Source: Planctomycetaceae bacterium
GTDB taxonomy: Bacteria; Planctomycetota; Planctomycetia; Pirellulales; Thermoguttaceae
NCBI GenBank assembly: GCA_031282385.1
Contig: JAITDV010000537.1
Coordinates: forward strand, 1 to 21,751
DNA: 21,751 bases
Direction of reading: 5' to 3'
A model generated the notes under the pieces. The model saw nothing but the letters and a program-made list of their open reading frames with translations. It had not been told where the DNA came from and searched no databases. The position numbers and the translations under genes are program-made. Positions 14,077 to 21,599 of this stretch are shown here, piece after piece. Numbering within the stretch: position 1 is the stretch's first letter; every line of letters starts with the position of its first letter.

Positions 14077-16227
14077 TTAATTGCCAATTTCGTACCTATC
14101 TCTTTTCTCCTCTTGCAATTGCCTCAACGTTTCTTGCATTTGGAGCAATTTTCGTTTTTTCTCTTCCTCGGAGAGCAAGTTGCCGCGTAGTTGATTTACT
14201 TTGTCAATGCGGTCTCGTTCTGCATCACGGCGGTCAAAACCTTCAATTATTTCACGTACTAATATTGAACGTTGGTTAGGATCAATACGCCGCGCCAACG
14301 CAACTCCTACAGCCGTGTTGTCTGAATTGGATAACTTGTCACTGTTGGTGTTGTTGTCTTGTGAATTTTGCAACGATGATCTTTTATTGGAGTCGGTCAA
14401 TTGTGAATTTTGATCGGAAAATAATTTGCGTTCACCCGATTCCGCAACATCGTCAAGATAACTTTTCATTTGCGGATCATCGAACATGACAACCAAATTT
14501 CCAAAAGTTATCAATCTATCCCGTTCAATAAGTTCGTTGCACTTCTTGTAAATCTCAATCGTAACCGGCGACCGGCAACGTTCAACCGGTACCGAATCCC
14601 AAAATTCATAAAACGCCGTACTATCCGCAAGCCACAATTCAACCATCTCACGCTCAAGCGAATCCGGTAATAACTCCGGCGTATCCCAATAACTTACCGA
14701 AGTTATATCTTTTGATTGATTATTTGTTTTATTGTTTGTTGAATTAGTTTCGGATAAGTTGTTATGCGGTTTATTTGACTGTTGTTTTTTTTCTTGCAAT
14801 CTATTCCAAATTGATCGTTCTGAAACACGAAACCGATGTGAAAGGTTCTGGACGGTTTTCTCAATACGGATTCGAATTGGATTATCGGGTGCAGCATTAT
14901 TTGTGGGAGTTTGTGCAACCAAGCCGATGATTGAATCGAGTGCTTTGGTTGAACCGTTGATATCGTTTTGCAGATCAATTCCATTTGTATATGCGCGAAA
15001 AGCGTGTTCCAACACGTCCACTGCTTCTGAATTGAGCAGTTGTTCAAGTGCTTGCGAGCCGTGTTCAAGTAAAAATTCGCACGGATCATTTCCGTCGGGC
15101 AATGTCAAAATTGATAAATCGACGCCTTGAGCAACAAAAAAGCCCATTACTTGTTCAGCTCTTTTTCGTCCTGCTTCGTCGCCGTCGAGTACAAGTATCA
15201 TTTTATCCGCGTAGCGTTTCAATATCTTGATATGTTCTGCTCCCAACGCAGTTCCCAAAACCGCTACAGAATCATTGAAGCCGAATTTATGTGCGATTAT
15301 GCAATCAGTGTAACCTTCCATTATTATAGCGCGGCGGGTTTCTTTCATTTTGTGCCGTGCCAGATCGAGTCCGTACAAGGTGCGTTGTTTTGAGAATAAT
15401 GGCGTTTCGGGTGAATTAATATATTTTGCGGGACTATCGAGCGGGCTGTTGGGAATAACACGTCCGCCGAATGCAATTGTGCGGTTTTGTGTATCGCGAA
15501 TCGGAAAAATTAAACGTCCGCGAAAACGATCAAAATAACGCGGAGAATAATAAGGTAAATTTTCGGATTGGAGTTCGGACGGATTTTGTGGTTTATTTTG
15601 GTTTATCAAATTACCGATGATTTCGAGGATTTGCAATTTTTCGGGGTTAGCTTTGACTTTATTGATTAACCAATTTGATTCAAATGGAGCGTAACCGATT
15701 TGGAATTTTTCGATATTTGCGGCGTCAATTCCGCGTTCGCCGAGATATTTTCGGGCGATTTCTGACTCCTTATTATTTTGCAATTCATAGTGGTAAATTT
15801 TTGCCAACCAATCTGCGGCGCTGAAAAGTCTTTTGCGGTCTAATTCGATAAATTCTGTTTCGGGAGTTTGGACTTTACCGGATTCTGCGGGTGTTGATTT
15901 GATAAAAATTTGTCGGGATTTTTTGGGCAATGCAATTCCTGATTTATCCGCAAGTATTTCGAGTGCTTCTTTGAAACCGACATTTTCAATTCTCATTATA
16001 AAAGAAAAAATATCGCCTCCGATATTACAAACCCAACATTTGAAAGTCTGCCGCTCAGGGTTTACTTGTAAACTTGGTTTTGAGTCGTCGTGCCAAGGGC
16101 AATGTCCGATATAATTGCGACCGGAGCGGCGAAGGGGGACGTATTGCTCGACTAGTGAAACTATATCAATTGCGTCTCGGATACGTTCTTTTATTTCTAT
16201 GAGATCATCGGAAAATGGCTTTGACAC
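14077..16227 (-). CDS. dnaG: DNA primase
   Basis: A 716-residue replication primase that makes RNA primers for DNA polymerase III and interacts with DnaB helicase. The CHC2 zinc finger is complete: Cys43, His46, Cys64 and Cys67 in CPWH and CWVC. The Toprim core has the metal-binding MEGYTDCIIAHKFG (about residue 300) and LDGDEAGRKRAEQV (about 346). The C-terminal part is helical, as in DnaB-binding domains. It is longer than most primases (about 580-660) because of two Asn/Ser/Gln-rich low-complexity linkers (near residues 480-510 and 605-635). The start is GTG at 16227 without a Shine-Dalgarno sequence; it matches the usual N-terminal position of the zinc domain. Its neighbour rpoD lies downstream, as in the classical rpsU-dnaG-rpoD operon, but rpsU is absent. 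Confidence 0.97.
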   Translation of the reverse strand: MSKPFSDDLIEIKERIRDAIDIVSLVEQYVPLRRSGRNYIGHCPWHDDSKPSLQVNPERQTFKCWVCNIGGDIFSFIMRIENVGFKEALEILADKSGIALPKKSRQIFIKSTPAESGKVQTPETEFIELDRKRLFSAADWLAKIYHYELQNNKESEIARKYLGERGIDAANIEKFQIGYAPFESNWLINKVKANPEKLQILEIIGNLINQNKPQNPSELQSENLPYYSPRYFDRFRGRLIFPIRDTQNRTIAFGGRVIPNSPLDSPAKYINSPETPLFSKQRTLYGLDLARHKMKETRRAIIMEGYTDCIIAHKFGFNDSVAVLGTALGAEHIKILKRYADKMILVLDGDEAGRKRAEQVMGFFVAQGVDLSILTLPDGNDPCEFLLEHGSQALEQLLNSEAVDVLEHAFRAYTNGIDLQNDINGSTKALDSIIGLVAQTPTNNAAPDNPIRIRIEKTVQNLSHRFRVSERSIWNRLQEKKQQSNKPHNNLSETNSTNNKTNNQSKDITSVSYWDTPELLPDSLEREMVELWLADSTAFYEFWDSVPVERCRSPVTIEIYKKCNELIERDRLITFGNLVVMFDDPQMKSYLDDVAESGERKLFSDQNSQLTDSNKRSSLQNSQDNNTNSDKLSNSDNTAVGVALARRIDPNQRSILVREIIEGFDRRDAERDRIDKVNQLRGNLLSEEEKKRKLLQMQETLRQLQEEKRDRYEIGN

Positions 16228-16252
16228 TTTTGGACAACATTGGGCAAGTTTT

Positions 16253-16281
16253 ATTATACCCGCAAAGTTTATAAACTGTTC
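16253..16281 (-). promoter_or_regulatory. Candidate dnaG promoter, partly formed by a family A end
   Basis: On the minus strand a perfect TATAAT (16253-16258) lies 26 bp before the GTG start. Eighteen bases further upstream is TGAACA (16277-16282, four of six matches to TTGACA), which belongs to the right end of the family A element at 16268-16360. The arrangement would give a leader of about 20 bases. Confidence 0.4.
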
Positions 16282-16360
16282 ACACTTTAAATTTCATTCT
16301 ATCGGAGAGCAGGCTGTTATGCTTTTGAGTCCCGCAATTCATAGGACGATCAGTATAGTA
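16268..16360 (-). repeat. Family A inverted-repeat element with reduced core
   Basis: In reverse orientation: TTTATAAACTGTTCACACTT is the right end, then ATTTC, a shortened core (ATCGGAGAGCAGGCTG), GCTTTTGAGTCCCGCAATTC and the left end AGGACGATCAGTATAG. About 93 bp, so part of the hairpin core was lost. The right end faces dnaG, 40 bp from its start codon. Confidence 0.7.
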
Positions 16361-16440
16361 TAGTTGAGAGACAATCCGAAGTACTTTCGGGAGTTTACCA
16401 AATTTCAGAAATTCGGTCAAGACGAATTTTTTGGACAAAA

Positions 16441-16477
16441 TATAACTATTCAGCCGAGATATTATTTTGTGCTATTG
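16441..16477 (+). repeat. Dispersed repeat E, copy 2
   Basis: AACTATTCAGCCGAGATATT followed by ATTTTGTGCTATTG repeats positions 1-34 in inverted orientation with two mismatches. It lies inside the repeat-rich dnaG-alaS gap. Confidence 0.55.
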
Positions 16478-16484
16478 AATTTTC

Positions 16485-16502
16485 CCGTCCCGTTAGGGAC
16501 GG
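16485..16502. repeat. CCGTCCC-GTTA-GGGACGG palindromic unit
   Basis: A 7-bp GC stem with a four-base loop, followed by CATGTTGGTAGAAAG. The GTCC/GGAC theme recurs at 4677-4689 and, as GTCCCGCAGGGA, at about 16538-16549. The shape resembles REP-type palindromic units. Confidence 0.5.
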
Positions 16503-16558
16503 CATGTTGGTAGAAAGCGATGAGCCAAATTATACGCGTCCCGCAGGGAAGACGTCAT

Positions 16559-16599
16559 GAATAACCGGCGGTTACACTGCGATTCACCGCCGGTTATTC
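16559..16599. repeat. Perfect 14-bp GC-rich hairpin
   Basis: GAATAACCGGCGGT (16559-16572) and ACCGCCGGTTATTC (16586-16599) are perfect inverted repeats around a 13-base loop. No T-run follows on either strand. It lies mid-gap between dnaG and alaS, so it could be a palindromic repeat unit or a structured terminator remnant. Confidence 0.6.
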
Positions 16600-16640
16600 T
16601 TCATGCCGCCGCTAGCGCGCCTAGAAACAGACTTATTGAT

Positions 16641-16830
16641 TAGACCTTTTCGCTAACCTGTAGGAGACCACCCCTGACCCCTCCGAAGGAGGGGAATAAT
16701 TCGCTTCCCTCGGAGGCGTCTTCTTCCCCTTTTTCGGAGGGGTTAGGGGTGGTCTCGGAGGAGTTAAAGGCGGTTTTTCGTTGCAGGTTTTTGTTGCGTT
16801 GATGTATTTTTAGGTTAGAGAAAAGGTCTA
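16641..16830. repeat. Family C inverted-repeat element, complete copy
   Basis: A 190-bp element with ends TAGACCTTTTCGCTAACCTG and AGGTTAGAGAAAAGGTCTA in inverted orientation. Inner arms are also inverted: GAGACCACCCCTGACCCCTC and GAGGGGTTAGGGGTGGTCTC. Local stems include CCCCTCC-GAA-GGAGGGG (16678-16694). No open frame lies inside. TA forms the outermost base pair at both ends. It begins 37 bp past the alaS stop, so its stems may also terminate alaS transcription. Half of it recurs at 20121-20188. Confidence 0.75.
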
Positions 16831-16866
16831 TTAATTAACTCAAAATACCAAATCCATCGAAATATT

Positions 16867-19488
16867 TTAGAAATTCTTGTCCTTGAACCAATTTTTTACG
16901 GCGATGAATGCTTCTTCTAATTTTTCTTTTTCTTTTCCTCCGGCTTGTGCTAGATTTGGTTTTCCGCCTCCACCCTGTCCGCCAGTTATCGCCACCGCAC
17001 TTTTCACCCAATCAACCGCACTCAATTTTGCATCTACCAACGCATTGCTGAATCCTGCAACAAACGTTATCTTGCCGTCTTGCAATGTTGCAAAAATCAC
17101 TGCAATCAATTCTTCTCCACCCGCTTTTTGCCAAATTTGATCTATCAATTGCCGTAACGAACTAACTTCCGCGTCGTCAAATTTACGTACAATAATTTTC
17201 ACCTCATTAACCAACTCTGCATCCTTAATCAATTCTTCTGCCGTAATATTACCTGCACCTTGTATATCTTTGAGTTGTTTTTGTAGCTTTTTGATCTGCT
17301 CGGTCAAGCTGTTTACTTTTGCCGGAATTTCTTCGGTTGGAATTTTAAACAGACCAGTCAAATATTGTAAAACTGCTGAATCGGCTAACACTTTGTCGAT
17401 TGCTTTTCTGCCGGTCAATGCAATTATGCGCCGTGTACCAGACGACACACTTTCCTCCGCAATAATTTTGACAAAACCAATTTGACTTGAATTGGTCAAA
17501 TGCGTACCTCCGCAAAGTTCTTTGCTCTCGCCAATTTGTACTACGCGTACATTGTCAGGATATTTCTCGCCAAATAACATCATTGCACCAGTTTTTTTCG
17601 CCTCCGCAACCGGCATCTCACAACAAATTACCTCCGCCGCCGAAAGCACCAACCTGTTCACCTCCAATTCAATATTTTGCAGCGTCTTCTTGTCAACCGC
17701 TTGATGATGCGTAAAATCAAACCGCAAGAAATCATTGTCCACCTTTGACCCGCGCTGCTCCGCATGATTGCCCAGCACACGCCGTAAAACATAATGCAAA
17801 ATATGCGTCGCCGAATGCGCCCTCGCAACCGCCATGCGATTTTCCTTGTCAACTTTCGCCCAAAGACAATCGCCCAACTTGATCGTACCCTCAACAAGAT
17901 TGCCAACATGAACAATCAAATCACCGTCAATTTGCGTCGAAATAACTTTGAACTTCACACCATTGCCCGTCAACCAACCGCAATCGCCAACTTGTCCACC
18001 TTTTTCGCCGTAAAATGTCGTATTATCCAACACCACTTGAATTGTCCGTTGCGACTCCGCAGCACTCTCACAATCAACCAACTTGCCATCCGCAAGAATT
18101 GCCACTACATGAGAAGACTCAAGTTCAAGTTGAGCGTATCCTAGAAATTCAGATTTATGTTGCTCTTTTTTTATTTTCTCAAGCGGATCATTTTTGAACA
18201 ATAAATTCTTTTCTCCGCTGCCCGATAACTCGCCATGACGTTCCATTTCACGCCTGAATCCTTGCCAGTCAAATCCGAAATTCCTCTCCGCCGCCATTGT
18301 CTCAAATAACTCCGGCGGAAAACCAAACGTTTGATACATGTCAAAAATTTCAGCTCCGGTTACTTGCTTGCGTCCTTGTTTTTGCATCTCTTCAAACACG
18401 CGTTCCGTTTTTTCCAAGCCCGAATCCACTGTCTCAATAAAATGTTCTTCCTCCGTCCGAATCACTCCCGCAACTCGTTCTTTTGTTTCGGAAAGTTCAG
18501 GATAAGGTGACCGCATTAACTCCGCAACCGCCGGCACAAGTTGAAACAAAAAAGCACCATTACAACCAATCTGCCTACCATCCAACAACGCCCTGCGAAG
18601 TAAACGGCGTATCACATATTTCTCCTCTTTATTGCCCGGATAAACATTCTCGTGTATTGCAAAAGTACACGCGCGAATATGATCCGCTATACGCCTTAAC
18701 CGCCGTCCGTTGTCATTTGACGGCTCGTATTTTTGTTTCAATAATTCCGCCGCCGCTTGAACAAGAGGCAACAAAATGTCAATGTGATAATTCGTGTCAA
18801 CACCTTGCAACACCGCAGCACAACGTTCAAGCCCCATCCCCGTATCAATATTTTTACTAGGCAACGGACGAAGATTATCCGGCGGGTCGCCTACTCGATT
18901 GAATTGCGTAAAAACAAGATTCCATATCTCAACCGCTCCAACTGGAGTGTCATGATAAATCTCACTGCAAGGACCACAAACTCCATCAGGCCCTAATGAC
19001 GGCGCAGATGCAGGCCAAAAATTTTCGTCTTCGTCAAGATATTGAATTTTTGATTGCGGCAACTTAACTTCCTCAAGCCAGATTCGCGCCGCTTCATGGT
19101 CGTCCTTGTAAACTGTTACAGATAACTTGGCAGGATCAATCGCAAGCCATTTTTTGTCCGTCAAAAATTCCCAAGCCCAAATAATCGCTTCACGCTTAAA
19201 ATAGTCGCCAAAACTAAAGTTGCCCAACATCTCAAAAAAAGTATGGTGATAAGCCGTGCGGCCAACATTATCAATGTCACCGGTACGAAGACATTTTTGG
19301 CAAGTTGTTGCGCGGGTAAATGCAAGCTTGCAACGTCCAAGAAAATGGTCTTTGAATTGGTTCATGCCGGCAGGCGTAAAAAGTACCGACGGATCCCAAC
19401 GCGGCACCAAAACATCACTAGATTTGCGGACACAACCTTTAGTTTCAAAAAAAGACAAATATTTTTCACGAAGTTCGTTTGTTTTCAT
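16867..19488 (-). CDS. alaS: Alanyl-tRNA synthetase
   Basis: An 873-residue enzyme (read from the ATG at 19488) that charges tRNA-Ala and clears mischarged Ser- and Gly-tRNA-Ala. The class II catalytic core is complete: TPAGMNQFKDHFLG, RTAYHHTFFEMLGNFSFGDY and the motif-3 stretch TGMGLERCAAVLQG. The editing domain has HSATH (about residue 558) and CGGTH (about 658), the four metal ligands expected. The C-Ala/DHHA1 tail ends with AITGGQGGGGKPNLAQAGG. The length equals that of typical bacterial AlaS. An in-frame TTG three codons upstream (19497) is possible, but the ATG gives the usual KTNELREKYLSFF start; no clear Shine-Dalgarno sequence. It stands alone, 639 bp from dnaG, with repeats on both sides. 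Confidence 0.98.
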   Translation of the reverse strand: MKTNELREKYLSFFETKGCVRKSSDVLVPRWDPSVLFTPAGMNQFKDHFLGRCKLAFTRATTCQKCLRTGDIDNVGRTAYHHTFFEMLGNFSFGDYFKREAIIWAWEFLTDKKWLAIDPAKLSVTVYKDDHEAARIWLEEVKLPQSKIQYLDEDENFWPASAPSLGPDGVCGPCSEIYHDTPVGAVEIWNLVFTQFNRVGDPPDNLRPLPSKNIDTGMGLERCAAVLQGVDTNYHIDILLPLVQAAAELLKQKYEPSNDNGRRLRRIADHIRACTFAIHENVYPGNKEEKYVIRRLLRRALLDGRQIGCNGAFLFQLVPAVAELMRSPYPELSETKERVAGVIRTEEEHFIETVDSGLEKTERVFEEMQKQGRKQVTGAEIFDMYQTFGFPPELFETMAAERNFGFDWQGFRREMERHGELSGSGEKNLLFKNDPLEKIKKEQHKSEFLGYAQLELESSHVVAILADGKLVDCESAAESQRTIQVVLDNTTFYGEKGGQVGDCGWLTGNGVKFKVISTQIDGDLIVHVGNLVEGTIKLGDCLWAKVDKENRMAVARAHSATHILHYVLRRVLGNHAEQRGSKVDNDFLRFDFTHHQAVDKKTLQNIELEVNRLVLSAAEVICCEMPVAEAKKTGAMMLFGEKYPDNVRVVQIGESKELCGGTHLTNSSQIGFVKIIAEESVSSGTRRIIALTGRKAIDKVLADSAVLQYLTGLFKIPTEEIPAKVNSLTEQIKKLQKQLKDIQGAGNITAEELIKDAELVNEVKIIVRKFDDAEVSSLRQLIDQIWQKAGGEELIAVIFATLQDGKITFVAGFSNALVDAKLSAVDWVKSAVAITGGQGGGGKPNLAQAGGKEKEKLEEAFIAVKNWFKDKNF

Positions 19489-19564
19489 TTTAAACAATTC
19501 TTAATTTATTTTTCGGTCGCTTGTGTGCAGGCTCATTTGCGAAAACTTGCCATGGCGGCGCCGA

Positions 19565-19592
19565 ATTCTAAAGTACTTTCGGTTAGGGTTAA
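19565..19592 (-). promoter_or_regulatory. Candidate alaS promoter
   Basis: On the minus strand TTAACC (19587-19592), a 16-base spacer and TAGAAT (19565-19570) match the -35/-10 pattern at four and five of six positions. It lies 77 bp before the alaS ATG. No conserved T-box-like leader was recognised in the gap. Confidence 0.3.
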
Positions 19593-19668
19593 ATTTATTC
19601 ACTCTTAAAATTTCGTCTCATGTATCAGCATTACAACTGCACATCAACGATTTGCAAATTAAAGCAGA

Positions 19669-19786
19669 TTACTGTTCGTACTATACTGCCCGTACTATAA
19701 ATTGCGCGACTCAAGAGTGTAAAAGCCTGCTTTCCGATAGGTAAGCAGGCGACGGTAAAGGAAAATTCAAGTGTGAGCAGTTTATA
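19669..19786 (+). repeat. Family A element with duplicated left end and intact core hairpin
   Basis: ACTGTTCGTACTATA is followed at once by CTGCCCGTACTATAAATTG, so the left end is present twice. The core GCCTGCTT (19725-19732) pairs perfectly with AAGCAGGC (19743-19750) around CCGATAGG. The right end is CAAGTGTGAGCAGTTTATA. This copy shows best that the interior is itself a stem-loop. Confidence 0.8.
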
Positions 19787-19820
19787 AAGTTGAAAGTCTT
19801 GAATCAACAACGTTGTGAAA

Positions 19821-20102
19821 ATGATACCAAAAAAACTCAACCCACGAAAGAGTAACATCAAAACTCAATTTAATAAAAATATAACTCGTATCTATACAGT
19901 CGTATGTCTATTATCGGCAACAATTCTGTTACTCAATCCCAATAAATCCGCGTGGAACAATATAATTTTCCGAACGGCTATAATATTCCAACCCTTATTT
20001 GTCAAACTACCATTAGTAGCCAAAAATTCCCCCTTTCTCCAACACGCCCTTATGCCCTTATGTTTGTTTGATATTGTCTTAAATTCACCATCGAAAGAAT
20101 AA
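19821..20102 (+). CDS. Possible 93-aa membrane protein
   Basis: An ATG frame with a Lys-rich N-terminus (MIPKKLNPRKS), a probable membrane span (VVCLLSATILLLNPN) and a second hydrophobic stretch (IIFRTAIIFQPLFVKLPLVA). The first span is shared with 4898-4953, with mostly silent differences, which supports a coding history. There is no Shine-Dalgarno sequence, it starts just after a family A element, and it ends just before family C debris. It may be a gene remnant carried or trimmed by insertions. The family is not recognised. Confidence 0.3.
   Translation: MIPKKLNPRKSNIKTQFNKNITRIYTVVCLLSATILLLNPNKSAWNNIIFRTAIIFQPLFVKLPLVAKNSPFLQHALMPLCLFDIVLNSPSKE
19889..19942 (+). repeat. Diverged duplicate of a hydrophobic coding-like segment, copy 2
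   Basis: The partner of 4898-4953 (TVVCLLSATILLLNPN against SLVCLLSSTILLPKPN in the same frame). It lies inside the possible 93-aa frame. Confidence 0.4.
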
Positions 20103-20120
20103 TGACATAATGGCGCATTT

Positions 20121-20188
20121 GGAGGCGAATAATTACCCTCATTCGGAGGGGTCAGGGGTGGTCTCCTACAGGTTAGCGAAAAGGTCTA
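20121..20188 (-). repeat. Family C half element
   Basis: The reverse complement of this stretch matches 16641-16710 with very few differences: TAGACCTTTTCGCTAACCTG, TAGGAGACCACCCCTGACCC, then CTCCGAATGAGGG and an AATTATTCGC part. The other arm is missing. It touches the family A copy at 20191, so the two families are joined end to end. Confidence 0.75.
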
Positions 20189-20190
20189 TT

Positions 20191-20298
20191 ATTAAACTGT
20201 TCACCTTTAAATTTCCTTTACCGTTGACTACTTACCTATCGTAAAGCAGCAGGCTTGTACGCTCTTGAGTCAAGCAATTTATAGTACGAACAGTATAA
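20191..20298 (-). repeat. Family A element upstream of apt
   Basis: In reverse orientation: ATTAAACTGTTCACCTTTAA (right end), TTTCCTTTACCGTTGACTAC, the core CTTACCTATCGTAAAGCAGC with AGGCTTGTACG, CTCTTGAGTCAAGC and the left end ATTTATAGTACGAACAGTAT. About 108 bp and nearly complete. It ends 240 bp before apt, with the left end nearest the gene. Confidence 0.8.
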
Positions 20299-20332
20299 TT
20301 CTTCTGTTGAATGTGTGAGATTCTAGTGATGG

Positions 20333-20360
20333 TTACATTTAATTTTTAATTGTGTATAAT
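20333..20360 (+). promoter_or_regulatory. Candidate apt promoter
   Basis: TTACAT (20333-20338), a 16-base spacer and a perfect TATAAT (20355-20360). The leader to the apt ATG would be about 170 bases. No riboswitch-like conserved core was recognised in it. Confidence 0.35.
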
Positions 20361-20538
20361 CGGAAACTGATAGATTGAGTTGTGTACAAAACTTGACTTT
20401 TTTGCACAAGACAATTAAACAAATTTGTCCGGTAAACTTAAATTTAATTGAACAAGTTAAATTTAACTCAAGACGGCTTAACCTGATTATCTATACTTGC
20501 CAAGTATAACCCAAAATTAACTTTAACAAACAAAAAAA

Positions 20539-21060
20539 ATGATTAATCTCAACGACCACATTAGAACAATTCAAGATTTTCCTATTCCCGGAATTCTCTT
20601 TTATGATATTACCACTCTGATTCGTGAAGGTAACGTATTTAACGAAACAATAAATCGGCTTGCAGAGTCTGTAGAATCTTTCAAGCCGTTTGATGCGATA
20701 GTTGCGCCGGAGTCGCGTGGTTTTATTTTCGCCGCTCCGCTTGCAACACGGCTCAATATCGGCTTGATTCCCATTCGTAAACCGGGCAAGTTGCCTTGTA
20801 AAACCGTCTCCAAATCCTACGATCTCGAATACGGAACAAATACAATACAAATGGACATCGACGCACTAAAAAACGGAGGCCGCATACTAATCGTCGATGA
20901 TCTACTCGCAACCGGCGGTACTGTTGAGGCGTGCAGATGTCTTGTTGAGGAGAATGGCGGACAAGTCGCCGCAGTCGCATTTGTCATAGAATTGACTTCG
21001 CTCAAAGGGCGCGAAAAAATAAAAACAAAAAATATCGTATCATTGCTCCAATACAAATAA
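20539..21060 (+). CDS. apt: Adenine phosphoribosyltransferase
   Basis: A 173-residue cytosolic purine-salvage enzyme that joins adenine to PRPP, giving AMP and pyrophosphate. It opens with the family N-terminus IRTIQDFPIPGILFYDITTL. It then has AIVAPESRGFIFAAPLA (residues 53-69) and the PRPP-binding loop VDDLLATGGT (119-128). Length is normal for bacterial Apt (about 170-180). The ATG at 20539 matches the usual start, with only an A-rich stretch and no Shine-Dalgarno sequence before it. It stands alone between repeat debris and a broken transposase gene. Confidence 0.97.
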   Translation: MINLNDHIRTIQDFPIPGILFYDITTLIREGNVFNETINRLAESVESFKPFDAIVAPESRGFIFAAPLATRLNIGLIPIRKPGKLPCKTVSKSYDLEYGTNTIQMDIDALKNGGRILIVDDLLATGGTVEACRCLVEENGGQVAAVAFVIELTSLKGREKIKTKNIVSLLQYK

Positions 21061-21230
21061 CTCGCATATATTCCGCTATACCGCCCCTACTTTAAAATTC
21101 CTCTTGATGTGTGAATTTAATTTTTTTACTATTCGCAAGTTGTTTTTTTGGGGTATCTTTTTTTTGAGTTCAAATTTTTAGTTGTGCAATGTAATTTACC
21201 TTATCTCGGTATCAAATTCAGAAACTTGAA

Positions 21231-21599
21231 TTGAAGTACCGTCAGATTCGCAGTCAAGTAACAGCAACTATTGCGATTCGTATTCTTGTGGTGCTTGTGC
21301 TCGCCGATCTTGGCAATGCAGCTAAGGTTACTGAATTTATCAACTTGAAGGGAGTACGGTTCGTCGTTATTTTCGATTGTATCAGGAAGGCGGAATTGAT
21401 AGTCTTTGGGAAATTCATTATTAGGGGCGTCGAGTTAAAGACGAATTATGGACGCCAACATTTGAACATCAATAGGACGTTTAATATTGACAATTTCTCG
21501 GTTGCGACAGATATAGGCAAAACAATCGACGATGATTCAATAAAACGTTTAATGGATAAAGTCAAAAAGAAAAATCCTAAAGGCATCGCGCGAAAATAA
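21231..21599 (+). pseudogene. Frameshifted N-terminal remnant of an IS630-family transposase
   Basis: A TTG-initiated frame of 122 codons exists, but no single frame makes a sensible protein. The first part (IRILVVLVLADLGNAAKVTE) resembles the first helices of an IS630-type DNA-binding domain. From about 21353 the homology moves to another frame, which reads STVRRYFRLYQEGGIDSLWE and then HYRGRR, a strong match to the helix-turn-helix of IS630 transposases. That frame soon stops. The first frame then resumes with NIDNFSVATDIGKT and KRLMDKVKKKNPKGIARK, which resembles the segment leading to the catalytic domain. The DDE catalytic part is absent. This is read as a decayed insertion-sequence gene, from memory of the family and not from a search. 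Confidence 0.6.

Noticed and set aside
19581..19592. Telomere-like GGTTAGGGTTAA
   Set aside because: A single short occurrence with no tandem repetition; chance in this context.
20361..20538. Purine riboswitch before apt
   Set aside because: I found no recognisable conserved purine-aptamer loops or paired stems in the AT-rich leader.
21231..21599. Intact 122-aa gene
   Set aside because: Only a TTG start, no ribosome-binding site, and the recognisable transposase motif is split between frames, so a pseudogene is the better reading.
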